Below the pieces are notes generated by a model. It did no database searches. It was given only the letters and a program-made list of their open reading frames with translations, and was not told the DNA's origin. Below, piece by piece: positions 10,550 through 21,818 of a DNA stretch of 50,973 bases. Every line of letters starts with the position of its first letter. Positions within the stretch are counted from its first letter, which is position 1. The stretch covers positions 1 through 50,973 of the forward strand of contig JALNQF010000299.1 of NCBI GenBank assembly GCA_028456385.1, read 5' to 3'. A program made the position numbers and the translations under genes. The stretch is from Ophiosphaerella korrae. Its lineage: Eukaryota > Ascomycota > Dothideomycetes > Pleosporales > Phaeosphaeriaceae.

Positions 10550-12734
10550 ATGTCGCATCAGCCAATCACACCAAATATCACAAATGGCCCTCCTGAGCAT
10601 CTGAACGCGGAACACTACACCCTACTACCGATAGATTGTGGAGAATCACAACAACCAAAAGAAAGCATCAGTAATTATTCAAGGCTTAGCTTAACATGGA
10701 AGACCTACTGGCAGACTCAAACCACTATGTTGGCCCTTTTTATGCTTGGTTAGTAGACCTATTCAATTCCTAACAAGTGGTGATGTTGACTTAAGGATTC
10801 TAGCCTGGGCTACTGCTACAATCCATGTTATAGTCTTATTTTTCTTAGACGGAAAACTAGCAGAAGGCCCCAACTCGATCTCGCAAAGCTACGTAGCCGC
10901 GCTATATCATCTTCTTAGAGTTTTGTTCAGGGCGGCGCTTTGTGGATCTCTTACTGTGGCGTTTACCCAGCACTTATGGTACATATTGAGGATCAGGCCA
11001 CTTGAAGTTTCAAGCATAGAATTGCTCTTCAAAATCACATCGAATCCGTTATTGCTAACTCTGCCAAGGGCTATAAAAACAGCACCGATCTTGTTCACTT
11101 TAGCCTTGTTCACCTAGATATTGCCTATCGCAGTCACCTTCCCTCCTGGCGCCTTGATAGTCGTATCAACTCCGGTTCATAGCACTTACAATGCAGTCAT
11201 TCCGATATACAATAGCAGCTCGCTAGGGAATGATCCCAGGGCAGATGCAGGGAGACACTCGCTAGCAATTAATGGATTAAGCGCTGGATATTGGTTCTAC
11301 TAGCGAGTCTCTCCTTGGAGAATCTTTCATCTAATGTTGATCAAAAGATAGTGGCCCGGTAGATGCGGTGCAGCGAACCGGTCGAATGGTGCTTGAACTG
11401 GATGATATCATCTCTTCTTCATCGCCCTGCGGATTAGATTGCATGTATACCTCTCAAATTCGAAGGGCCATATCTTTCATGCACCGAAAGCATTTACAAT
11501 TCTACCTTCTATTCATCGGACGGAATTCAAAGCTGCAGTCTCAATGCTTTCACAGCAACAAACGTGAAATATTCTAGCACTGGTCCGATGAATATACAGT
11601 ATGCCATAGGAGGCGCGTTCAACATGACTACCATTCGCTCACTCAATGCCGTACATATGCTTAGATCAAATAGCTCCCAACTTAGCACTACCGTGGAGCA
11701 TAATCTCATGTCATGTGTTCCATCTCGAGCGTTATATACTGTATCCATTACCTACCGTAGAGGTTTGCGGATTGTAACTCACACGAAAACGTACCTAAGC
11801 TCTATTGTCGAACACATTGGCGAGACTAATCTGTATTATCCTAACATGCCGGCTTGCGATCATCTTGAAGCCGCGTATGACAATCTTCTCAAGAGTAATT
11901 CCACAAATAAGGGTGAAAAGAACAGATGATTATCTCTATACAATGACTGCTCTCAATACCAGCCTGCAAACTGGTCCCAGCCACTTCGTCAACAATTCAT
12001 GGCTTGTAATGACTTCGCACTCATCAATGCGCTGATCAGTCCACTAAGTGGAAATTACACAATGTTTTCTTTAAAAACATTTGTAACTGGGGGCAGCGGG
12101 CTACGGACTTGTGGTAAGTTGTCCGTTCTTTCAGGTGTTAGAACGATGGATAATTGACCGAAAATATAGGTCCAACCAATGGTTCGATAGTTGCGGATGC
12201 GCGTCTCAATATCCAGAGAGATAACTTTACCAGAACCCCCAGAAGATGGCCCAAGCTTCTTCCTTTCCGCGGAAGTTCTCAACGATGCTCTTTTCAATGA
12301 CAATGACGACGGCGTTCCTACTGGGATTCTGGAAAACTACTGTCCCGGTCAATGCAACCAACCTTAGGCAGCTTTATTCGTTTGTTTCTTTGAGGACTAT
12401 CTTGATTCCCTACCTCGCGTGCGTCATACTATCTATTCCATTTATCTACCTAGGCCTCGCTAGTCTGCGCTCGAACGGCGTTTCTGCAATAGGTGGTGGC
12501 TTTCTTCAAATTTTAATGACGACGACTGGAAGCAAAGCACTTGAGAAGACAGCGGCTGGTGGGTGTCTCGGTGGCGATGAGAATGTACCTGAAAATTTAA
12601 AGAAGATGAAGATTTGGTTTGGAGAAGTACGGGGAAAAGAATCTCAAAACGGTCTAGTAAGAAGAGCCGGACTCGGGACCGAGGATGAAGTTGCTGCGCT
12701 CCGACATGGCGTTGATTATGGTGTAGAAACATAG
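10550..12734 (+). pseudogene. DUF3176/deformylase-like membrane protein, decayed
   Basis: It resembles a fungal multi-pass membrane family often named formylmethionine deformylase-like. The name is inherited; no enzyme motif is seen. Exon 1 is 10550-10748 and a 55-nt intron is 10749-10803 (GTTAGT..TAG). The reading then contains AFTQHLWYILRI, SSIELLFKITSNPLL, FPPGALIVVST, SPCGLDC, YTVSITYRRG and the C-terminal GGGFLQILMTTTGSKAL, AAGGCLGGDENVP and RRAGLGTEDEV. A TAG at 11115-11117 stands where Trp is expected (FT[stop]ILPIAV). Another in-frame stop lies at 11301-11303. A one-base shift near 11450 separates CMYTS from KFEGPYLSCTE, and the frame changes again near 11930. Several hydrophobic segments remain. 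With multiple lesions it cannot be expressed whole, although the last 160 codons look undamaged. Confidence 0.65.
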
Positions 12735-14735
12735 TTATCTAGGAAAATAGACTATCTGGCGGTGCTAGACAGCAGAAACTTAGGTGTATAAGCCTAACTG
12801 ATTCCAGTTTGGAGTTATATCTATATATAGTAACTGGATTAGAAATATAGAAATGTAAAAAGGGAAACAATCTGGGGTACGTGCCACAGTGTGCCCTTGC
12901 AAAAAGAGAAATCCATATCTCCGATGGCGATCGCCTGTTATCCGGGACTCGCGGCGATAGTCAATCGGGCATATGGTGCAAATAGGAATGATTACACACA
13001 TTATGAGGATATCTATATACACTAAATCAATACCGAAATGACCATCGAGCTAAGTTTCCATCAATAGGAGGTAATGTTCAAGCACCTTTTGCACATCCCA
13101 GACTTTAATAAATATTTGAGCATATAGAATGGGAAACCAGACACACCTAATTTGAATCGATCCTTGAAGCCGCTTGTGTCATGCATGCGAACTGTGTTAT
13201 AGGCTTGACTGGTAATGTTCCTACGTCGCAGCCCGTTCGGGAAAGGAGTCGATTGGGTGAGGTTTTCTTGGTAGTATACCTATCCATTGGAACCAAGTAA
13301 TTTAATATATACATATAAACAGCTATTGTATTCCATTCCTAGGTAGTGGGGTCCAACAAGCAAGCCTTATTTTGTTGCCATTGAAGGCTTGAATCTGGTG
13401 AAAGTGGCTCTGCGATGCAGCTCACGAGCCCGAGTACATCAGTGGAGCCAGCAGCCAATGGCTCTATGGGTGGCACGCTTGAAGGACACACCCTGCCTAA
13501 TTTTCGCGCCTCTTGTGTCCACTTTTGCCACTGCCGGTCAAAGGACTGACACAGAATTGAAGCACCAGCTCAAAGCATTGAGATATTCAGCTTCAAGCCA
13601 AACGTGCAGGGCATTTCCGGAGTGAGACAGCCAAAAGAGTTTCCATGGCCAAAATTCAGGGCCTATAGGGCTTTTTCGTTTGCATGATTCTGCGCAGTTA
13701 TATCCAAGAAGGCAGCTCTGAGTCCTGTCATCGAAGCCCTTTTATGTACTAATGCTGGCTAGAAGAATTATGTGTGATGGTTTGAAAGCTAGGCATACTT
13801 AAGGAGTCACTTGACACCTGGCGGTCTTATAATGTATCTACAAATTAGCCAGTACACTACTATGCAGCGTAATTAGGTAGCCTGAGCGAAGAAATTTATG
13901 CACATAAACTTATGTTCAGGTGCTATGAAATAGTGTGGCTCCATATAGGTGCTTGTACTCCGTTTGATGGGTTGAATGATTGATTAGACCCTATTGACCC
14001 CTGTCGACAACCCCAATTTTTGTATCGTATGCGATCGAGACAGTAGTTCAAGGGGGCCGATCCGTCCTACTCGGGTCGGACTTCGTTTGTCACAAGAGCA
14101 ACTACTGACGTAGCAGACACTGCTTTCATGAGGCTATATATGCTCGAATAGTATATAGTATAACTACCTATACTATTATCTAGGATAGATATATGGAAAT
14201 AGCATTTTGATTTCTGAAATTGTGTTTTTTTTCTAGAAACTGTATTTTGGTTCCTGAAAACTGTGTTTGCTTCCCAAAATTGCAGCAACCGCTTCGAGGC
14301 ATAGCAGGAACATCAGCACTTTCTAGAGCAACTAGCAACCTGGCATAAATTGGAAACTCGAGTCAACATGTATACGCGATGGCACCATTGGGGCTCAAAG
14401 AGAAAATGAGCACAACAATAACTCAGGAAAAGTTCGATTAGTTCTGTAGTGTAAGTTGGTCGTGTTCCCAAAGGCGTACCGTGGGCTTGAACGAGAACTG
14501 AACTCATCAGATCCGATAGCCATCGCCGCAGCTCACGATTTGACGACTTGTTGTACCTATTGAGGGCGAGTCGCAAAGGCGGAAGCCCTTTACCGATAAG
14601 CTTTGAGACGCCCAGAGGAGGTATTCGGAAGTGAAGACTCTGGAACGCTGAAAACACAGGGAAATCTTACTATGATCGTTGATCAACTCTACGAAGGTTT
14701 CAGCGCTTAAGTTGGGTGGGATCCTTGGACTCCAC
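12735..14735. other. Intergenic, no gene seen
   Basis: No coherent coding frame on either strand. Short minus-strand frames such as 14657-14313 match no family I can name. A degenerate tandem repeat lies at about 14202-14285 and is listed separately. Confidence 0.45.
14202..14285. repeat. Degenerate ~20-bp tandem repeat
   Basis: About four imperfect units follow one another, with the recurring pattern ATTTTG-TT-CTGAAA-TGTGT (for example ATTTTGATTTCTGAAATTG and ATTTTGGTTCCTGAAAACTG). Unit length drifts between 18 and 23 bp. Nearby, AATAGTAT and ATACTATT at about 14146-14178 form a short inverted pair. Confidence 0.5.
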
Positions 14736-14742
14736 TATTACA

Positions 14743-14885
14743 ATGAATATCGCGCGCTCAAAATTTGGAGAAGGCGAAATAAACGGAGCAGAAACATCAC
14801 TATTAGCTGTCCTTCAGGGCTTGAAGAGGAAGCTTGGGAATCGTCATCCCAGTGTTGGGGTATCCGATCTCCACCTAGGTATGTT
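14743..14885 (+). pseudogene. Kinesin-light-chain-type TPR relic
   Basis: A single stretch reads NIARSKFGEGEINGAETSLL, then AVLQGLKRKLGNRHPSVGVS and DLHLG. This fits the repeat used in fungal NLR-like proteins, with the pattern A..G...EAE.L...VL..KR.LG..HP....S...LA. Only about one repeat is left and both flanks lose the pattern, so it looks like the remnant of a larger TPR gene. It is too short to name its parent. Confidence 0.45.
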
Positions 14886-17800
14886 TTTGGCTTGGCCGCA
14901 TATAGCGACAACGACAATTGGTGCCACCGCGCACTCCAAAACTGCTTCTAATTGCTTCATCTTATTATTTGGAGCACAGCATCAAATTTTGTAATAGCTA
15001 TTTGCATACTCATCCGCGTTTTGCGCGGGTGGAAGCTCTACGCCGATGCAGATGCGTACCAGTAGATTATCGAGACACAGGATAACCTTCAGGTAGCACA
15101 TAAATTCATGTCCGTTGGAAGGAGTGAAATCGCGTATCAAAAAATCTTATTTCTCGAGCCTGCTGAGCTTCATTGCGCTGTGACTGTGTCACTGTCCTTT
15201 GGCAAAATAGTACAGTTAAGGTGGGGCCAGAAAAATATGTCCAGAGAACAAACCGGGTTATATTGAAATTTGACGGGAACTAGTGCGCGTAAAGCAAGCG
15301 GTGATTTCTATACTCGCATGAAACTCATGTTGGTTTCTTGCTCCATGTTCTTGGCGATAGCTTTAGTAAGAATCCTCAGTAAGCTATCCGATGTTTCAAT
15401 TTTGGTGTCATAGTTCGTAATGACCATCGATAATACCTATGTAACCGATAAAGCTGCCATTTTCGTGTGTAAGTCTTATACCTACTAGTTTCAAAACCCC
15501 GTTCGGGATTGACTTTTTCATTCACTCGTGCAGGCGAGCTTGGTCAACCCGAGGGGCCTTTAAAATGCAAACGTACCATTTTTCATGCTGACAACAACAG
15601 CCATCATGGCTATAGCGATTCCGAAACTATTTGGTGCTGCATAATGTATAGGCATCTCTGGCAGACGCGACCGGGTAGTACATATGTCCTATATACTTAT
15701 CAACAACTCTTATAGATGAAATTACGTAGCAAGTATTTAAAATTCTTCTCAACCTGCTTATTTTACATTGATTTAGCTAGTATCACTATTGTCAATACGT
15801 AACTACCCAAAACCTTGCACAGAATTTAAAATTTCTACTCCATCCTGCGAGTATTAACCACCCTAATCTAGCTTGAAATGATAGCCGCCATGATAGCGAG
15901 TGCAACGTCAACGTTGCCACCAATATAACTTCGGGTAAACTATTCTAACATCGACCGAAGAATACCGGCGGAATTTTTTTTCAAAGTTTCAGAGGCCTTC
16001 TTATTCACCACGGGAGGCCAGTTGGATAAAATAGCTAGGAGGGATCCGGCTCGGACCGGTGCTACTGCACTCCACGACGAACATACAAGGGGCCAGGTGT
16101 CGGAAGCAATCTTGTGAGCTTTCCGACGGGCGGGGATCATTTTTATCATGCACTCGGGATACCGGCTGTAGTGAAGACCGATGATCTAGTGGTCGTAGAC
16201 GATGCGGCCCAGCGATACAAGGGTGGTGCAGGAAAGGGCGAGTAGTGCGTTCGGTGCGCTCAGGCTATAGAAAGTTATCGAAGATTCCTTAGTCTAATAG
16301 AAATCTGTATATAATTCAAGAACCATTGCGAGGCTGTACGCCTAGCTGGGGGTGGGCACACACGATACTGAGTTGATTCAAGTTGTATGTAAATTACAGT
16401 GTATGTGAGATTCGATAGAATTCCATGGCTCGAGCGCATCAAACCGCACTACTCACACCCTTTCCTGCACCACCTTAGTCTCATGCACTACAGTACATCT
16501 TTCGCACACAAGATCGACGACGCGGTGATACGATTAATATACATGACGATCAGTACAGCAAGCTAGGTGGTTGGTGCATTGTACCATCCGTAAAGTATGC
16601 TTCCCGACGTCACTATTGTGTCTTACATCATTCTAGATTTTGGAGGAGCGTTTTGGGTCGGCAGCCTCGTTCCTTTGCATTCTGTGGCCGGCCGCGACAA
16701 GGTGACGAGATCGTTCCGCTACCAAGATTGTAATGCTTTCGGAAGGCCCGATGATGATTTGTAGAATGCTATCGAGCTGTCGGCGTTGCTAGTAGCACAG
16801 CCGAGGAAGATAGACACCAAGGAAATAAAATTGATGCTAGGACTTACTACTCACAGTATACATGAAACTAGACAACACAAGTGCTAGTCGTCGCTATAAA
16901 CTTCAATCGTTCTACCTTCGGTAAGTAAACTGCATGTCTTTAAACAAACTAGGCTTTAAGAAAAGCTTGTATAGTGCGATAGAAAGGCTTGATACGTTCC
17001 ATTTCTAAAATAGGGTTCAGGTAAGTAGATTACTGGTCCCTTGACATATCGAAATCTTCCCCACAGATCCAGTGAAGTGGTGCAGATGCTGCCGACGAAG
17101 TCTATGCCGCTTGATGGCACCGTTCTAAAAGCGAATTAAGGTTACTAGTAATGAAGGGTCGCAAGGTCGACATAATACCCGCCTACGGTATGCGGATCGC
17201 ACCCGGCCAGCGACGACGACGGCAGCAAGTGAGGCTCGAGTTTCCGCAAGCGCCGCAAATCAATGCACAGTATCACAACGAACACCAACCACAACCTCGA
17301 CCTCAACTCAGTCCCAAACACCACCCTCGGAATCAAACTATCGACGCCTTACCCGACCCCAAACCTAAACTCTATTCACCCACCCACCTGCCGTCCATCA
17401 AAATCTCATCACTCCTAGCCTTGCACACACATGGCTCAAATCCCATCATCACATCTAGCCTCTGATCACCCCACGTAGACAACATCTTCCCCCCCGTCAA
17501 ACGCACACCCTACCCCCTCCAGCGCCACCCCCCTCAAACACGTTCTACGTTGCGACCCCAAACCAGACCCCCTTCCTGTTCCCCGACTAAGGCCCGATTA
17601 GCCACGAACGGAGCCCCACGGGTCGCGGAGAGGCGCGGCACGACGTAATCGTGGCTGTGCATTGCGCAAGATGGTGTGTATGCGCGGGATGCAAAGTACG
17701 CAGTGCGCAAACACATTGGCCCAGTAGCTTTACCACCTATGAAGCGGTAGTATTACGGTTGCATATTCGGAGAGTGGCACTGAGTGGATGGCTTGGCGTG

Positions 17801-20330
17801 GCTGACACGCTGTGGATGACGTTTGCACGGCGAAGAGAAGGAGATGAGAGGAATGATAGGGCATTGGGGCATTTGGGGGATATGACGGACGATGGGCGTG
17901 TGAATGGGGTCTGGAGGCACGGCATGGGTAGTGGGCGACGGTGTCAAGTCGGGTTAATTGGAAGGAGTAGGAGACGATGTCTTGGCGGGTTTGGAGGAAA
18001 TATCTACCTGTCTTCATGCCTATTGGAGTGTTTCCGCCCCTCAGAGTGGGTGGTAAATGTGGTTATCAGGAATAGGGGTGAGATTGTGCGTAAGATGACA
18101 TGTGCAGCGATGAGGACGGAGGCTCCGACTCGCAAGCTCAGCCAAATCGTACCAGGCAGTTCTCCCAGGCCACCCCGTTCGCAACATCTCCATCAGCACA
18201 CACGTCCGGCCTCGCCTCGATTGCCAAAAGGATGCATTGCTCATGACAGGCCGGTGAAAGCCTCACTTCCGCCCGAGCTTCATTTCCGCTGCCCACAACT
18301 CACCTGCCCCAGGTTCTCCACAAGCCAAGCCAGCAAATATTCCTTGAACGTACAGTAACGCCCCTCAGGGTCCAAGGGTGTAGAGCCGCGCGACGATCCG
18401 GTGCCTCCACAACACAGATCCTAGCACGCGATCACAACCGTCCTGAACAGCGATAATGTTGCACACCGCCAAAGCTAAAATTGCCCGCCATTGGTCGGGC
18501 ACGTTAGACTGGTAGGAAATACACTCGCCTTATGTCGGTCGAGTATGCTCGTCTACCAACGAGGACAGAGGAGTACCTGAAGCCCATAGCGAATGACAAC
18601 GCATCTGGCGTAAACACGGGCAAATAGAATTGTAAGCTGTTGCAACATGACAAAGATGCACGATCCCGACCCTGCAGACAAGGGACGTGCGAGCGATGGC
18701 ATTCAACCAATTACAGTGCTGCTATGCCATCCGTCAGCCATAAACCTGTGGCTGACGCCGCAAAGCACTTTGCACGCCCATGCTACGAATCAGAGCCTTG
18801 CTATTCGACAACTGCAAGGTGTATCCAGGCAACGTGGCGCCGAATCGTGGCACGGTAACAGCGTCGGCCACACGTACGCAAGATGACCAGGTAGTGCAAC
18901 TGGAAGACTCGCGAAGTAAGGCGCACACCACATGTGCTTTGTCGCAGCTCGTGATCGAGGATTAGTACATTATGTACACGGTAATTGCGGGTCAGCCCGA
19001 AAGGGTAAGTCGCGAGCTAGCCCACGCCCTGCTCGCTGTGCATGCGTGATTTTCGCCATTGGAACAGCAGCCGTCTGGCGCGTCATCCACGCTGCGCTTT
19101 TGCGTGCTATTGCTGTGCCATCTGCTACGCCGAGTTGCGATTCACTATACCGGATGATGCTATGGGGTCGCAGAACGGTGCGTCGGTTGGACCTAATGCT
19201 TACGGGATTACGCTTCCGATGGGATGGGTGAGAGCTGGGTTTCTGGCCACAACAGGTTTTTCGTGGATGCACGAGGGAGCATATGATGGATTTCAGGTCG
19301 AGACGAGCATGGGGATGGCGGAGGTCATGCTCTTCGTCCTGCGCCGCGCGCTCAGCGAAGCGCGTTAGTAGCCATAAGGAGACCTGGTTCCGCCAGTCTA
19401 GCTGTAGTCTTAAAACAAAGCGTTAGCAAAATTGGAGACGCTCAATAGCTTCAATAACGATAGAATGGTGATTGTCGCCTCAAATTGGAAGACCTACGAC
19501 GAGGCCAGTTGATGTAGATGCCGTGAGGCGCCGTTGGGTTGCTGCTGTGGCTGCAGTTTAGGCCTTATTCGCCACAAAAAGCAGGCATAATACCGCGATA
19601 CCATAATGAAAGAACACTAAGCGGCATGCTCACGGAACCCTGGTATCCGCGCGAGACCATCTACCTTCGTGCACGCTGAGCGATACCGTACAGCGGATCA
19701 ATCGGTATCTGCGAAAACTCTGCTTGCAGGCAGGCCGGCGCGTGGGCCGGCTCTAGATTGGTGGAGAGCACATCAACCTTCGCACCTGAGGCCCTGCAGC
19801 GGAGACGTCACTCTGGCGCACAATGGATGTGCAACGCTACAGTGTCATCCTAGTCGCGCGTAAGTATTTGAAGGTCAGTTCGAGTACGAGTCTACAGAAC
19901 GTCATAGATGATAGATGGAATATGAATTCAGTTTTTGTTCATTCAGTTGTAGGGCATAGCAGATGAGAAAGTCAACGCCAAGAACCCTGTCTATAGAGTG
20001 GGCGAACGCCACGTTCAGCCCATCGTTGCTGCTGAAAAGAGCACCAGCGCATGTATATATACGAAGATTTTTGTTGTTGTGCGCAAGCGAGATTCAGTAG
20101 ACGGAGACGGCAGATATATAATTCGGCCGCGAACACAGTGAAACGAAGGGTTCGGGCCAGGTTTCCAATATACACAGGCGACCGAAGTCGAAAAGGTAGC
20201 CATAAAGGCAGAATTGAAATGGTAAGAATGGTGAGCTGGTGTTTGCACAAACGTGCACCAGCAGCATCGTAATTCGTCGCGTCATGATAGGGGCTGAAGC
20301 AGGGGGGAGCCCCAGCGCCCTTGCAGGCGT
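14886..20330. other. Long gene-poor stretch
   Basis: No gene is supported over 5.4 kb. The left part (to about 17100) is AT-richer. The part from about 17150 is GC-richer and less decayed, like the island to its right. Frames such as 17651-18358 (+) and 19042-19368 (+) are open but Arg/Cys-rich, without family motifs, and have competing frames on the other strand. Around 17480-17540 the plus strand is a C-rich, G-poor tract. Untranslated regions or a non-coding RNA cannot be excluded. Confidence 0.4.
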
Positions 20331-21818
20331 CTAAAACCAATTGTTTGGGTAGGTAAGCTCAAACCCAGACAAGCTGCCGAAAACACCGGCGTTTTGTTCT
20401 ATAGGCCACGGGTCTATGGAGGTGTTGTCGTTGGGGTTATTGGGCATGGCGATGGCAGCTGTTTCCACAAAGTCGGTAGCTGTGGTGCTAGGCATAGACA
20501 TTGAAGTAGCACCAAGCCCCTTGGTGAAATCGGACTCGAGGCTTTGTACATGTGGAATTGACGTGGCAACCATTGAGATGGGGGCAATGACGCTCTCACT
20601 AGATCCAGGAGTGTTCAAGCGGTACACAGGACTGTCCTCCCAGAAAAGCGATTCGCTAGCATTTGAAGTGGCCGGCTTGATGTCCAAATCTCCAAACAAG
20701 TTCTGTTCACCAATTTCCGAGTGAACAGAAGACGCAGCTGTGAGGCCAGGGCCGCTCAGTTTTGACTCACCACTGTGCGAAATAGGCTGGGCCAAAGCGT
20801 CGGTAAACTTGCTCGGGTTCAAGGGGAGATCGCCAGCAGACCAGAGTGGGTTGAAGCCAGACGAGGATATTGCCCAATCGCTGTCGAGATTGGGCAAGCA
20901 GTCCTGAGAGGGAGAGGTAGACAAGCTGCCGTAATTGAACATATTATTGAGCGGAGTAACGGCAGCGTTGTTAGCCCAGGGCCACTGCTGGCCCGAGAAG
21001 GGCTCGCTGACGTTGCTGCCGGGCGAGTTGCCATCCTGGCTGAACAGAGAACTTTGGCTGGTAAACAAGGGGTCCTGAAAAGCGGTTGCATCGAGGCTGC
21101 TGGCCATGGTGGTCACAGGGCTGTCGTCTTGTGAGCGCTGGGTAGAGCCAAACATTGCATAGAAGTCGTTGTTGGACAGTGACAACGTGTCCATGGAACG
21201 CGTCGTCGGCACTTCTGGCTTGCTGATGTAGCTGTTGCCGCCCTGAGACAAGGCGGCAAACGCAGCATGGCCGTGCAGCGTGTGAGGACGAGGAATCTTG
21301 TAGGGTGCGCCTGAGACGTGGGCCGAGTTGTTGTTACGATGACACGGCTTGTGATGGCCATTGGCGAAGACGGTGAGGTGACTGTCCGAGTGCATGGTCG
21401 TCAGCTTGGGCTTGGCGCGCGCATCGTGGAGTGACTGTCGGCTAGACTCTAGCACGAGGTCGTCGTTCTCGCTGGCAGTGCCACAGATGCATTTTGCGCC
21501 CGAGTGGCACTGGCAGCGGCCGTCGTGAACCGGGCTGGCGTCGCTCCTGTCCTTGAGCTTGTCCTTTTCCTTCTTGTCGCCACAATCGCAGCGGGCGTGA
21601 TGGGACTTGGACTTGCGCGCACCGCGACAGTGCTCACATTGCTTGACAGGGCGGCCCTTGGGGTTGATGTGGTGCAGTTCGCGATCTGTGCAGCAGTGCA
21701 TTAGCTCAGACTGGCCATCGCATGCGACTGCCAACGTACCGTTGTGGTTGCAGCCGCTCACTCGGTGGCCCTTGATGCAGGACGAGCAAGCCCACTTTTC
21801 ACCGTCGATGACCGGCAT
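20331..21818 (-). CDS. Copper-fist transcription factor
   Basis: Two exons, 21818-21740 and 21685-20331, are split by a 54-nt in-frame intron (GTACGT..ACAG). Unspliced, it would read through and insert 18 residues into the zinc module. The spliced product is 477 residues. The copper-fist DNA-binding domain (Ace1/Mac1/Cuf1/GRISEA type) fills residues 1-65. It has a C-x2-C-x8-C-x-H zinc site (C11, C14, C23, H25), the minor-groove KGRP at 36-39, C43 and C46, then CDC. A second Cys cluster, CQCHSGAKCIC at about residues 83-93, is a likely Cu(I) site. The rest is Ser/Thr/Asn-rich and acidic, suited to activation. The family controls copper uptake or copper detoxification genes in the nucleus; the sequence does not decide which. 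It is transcribed away from the Rgt1-like gene. No lesions are seen. Confidence 0.93.
   Translation of the reverse strand: MPVIDGEKWACSSCIKGHRVSGCNHNGTLAVACDGQSELMHCCTDRELHHINPKGRPVKQCEHCRGARKSKSHHARCDCGDKKEKDKLKDRSDASPVHDGRCQCHSGAKCICGTASENDDLVLESSRQSLHDARAKPKLTTMHSDSHLTVFANGHHKPCHRNNNSAHVSGAPYKIPRPHTLHGHAAFAALSQGGNSYISKPEVPTTRSMDTLSLSNNDFYAMFGSTQRSQDDSPVTTMASSLDATAFQDPLFTSQSSLFSQDGNSPGSNVSEPFSGQQWPWANNAAVTPLNNMFNYGSLSTSPSQDCLPNLDSDWAISSSGFNPLWSAGDLPLNPSKFTDALAQPISHSGESKLSGPGLTAASSVHSEIGEQNLFGDLDIKPATSNASESLFWEDSPVYRLNTPGSSESVIAPISMVATSIPHVQSLESDFTKGLGATSMSMPSTTATDFVETAAIAMPNNPNDNTSIDPWPIEQNAGVFGSLSGFELTYPNNWF

Noticed and set aside
11115..11117. Extending the TAG recoding idea to the membrane-protein relic
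   Set aside because: A Trp is expected here too, but the same gene has another stop and frame shifts that editing could not repair.
14313..14657. 114-residue minus-strand frame
   Set aside because: No family motif recognised, no partner exons, and it lies in decayed DNA.
17651..18358. 235-residue plus-strand open frame
   Set aside because: Arg/Cys-rich, no family motif, several competing frames on the opposite strand, no splice or start context. Likely a chance frame in GC-rich DNA.
20416..21134. Plus-strand frames of 102 and 119 residues
   Set aside because: They mirror the copper-fist coding exon and contain no motif of their own.
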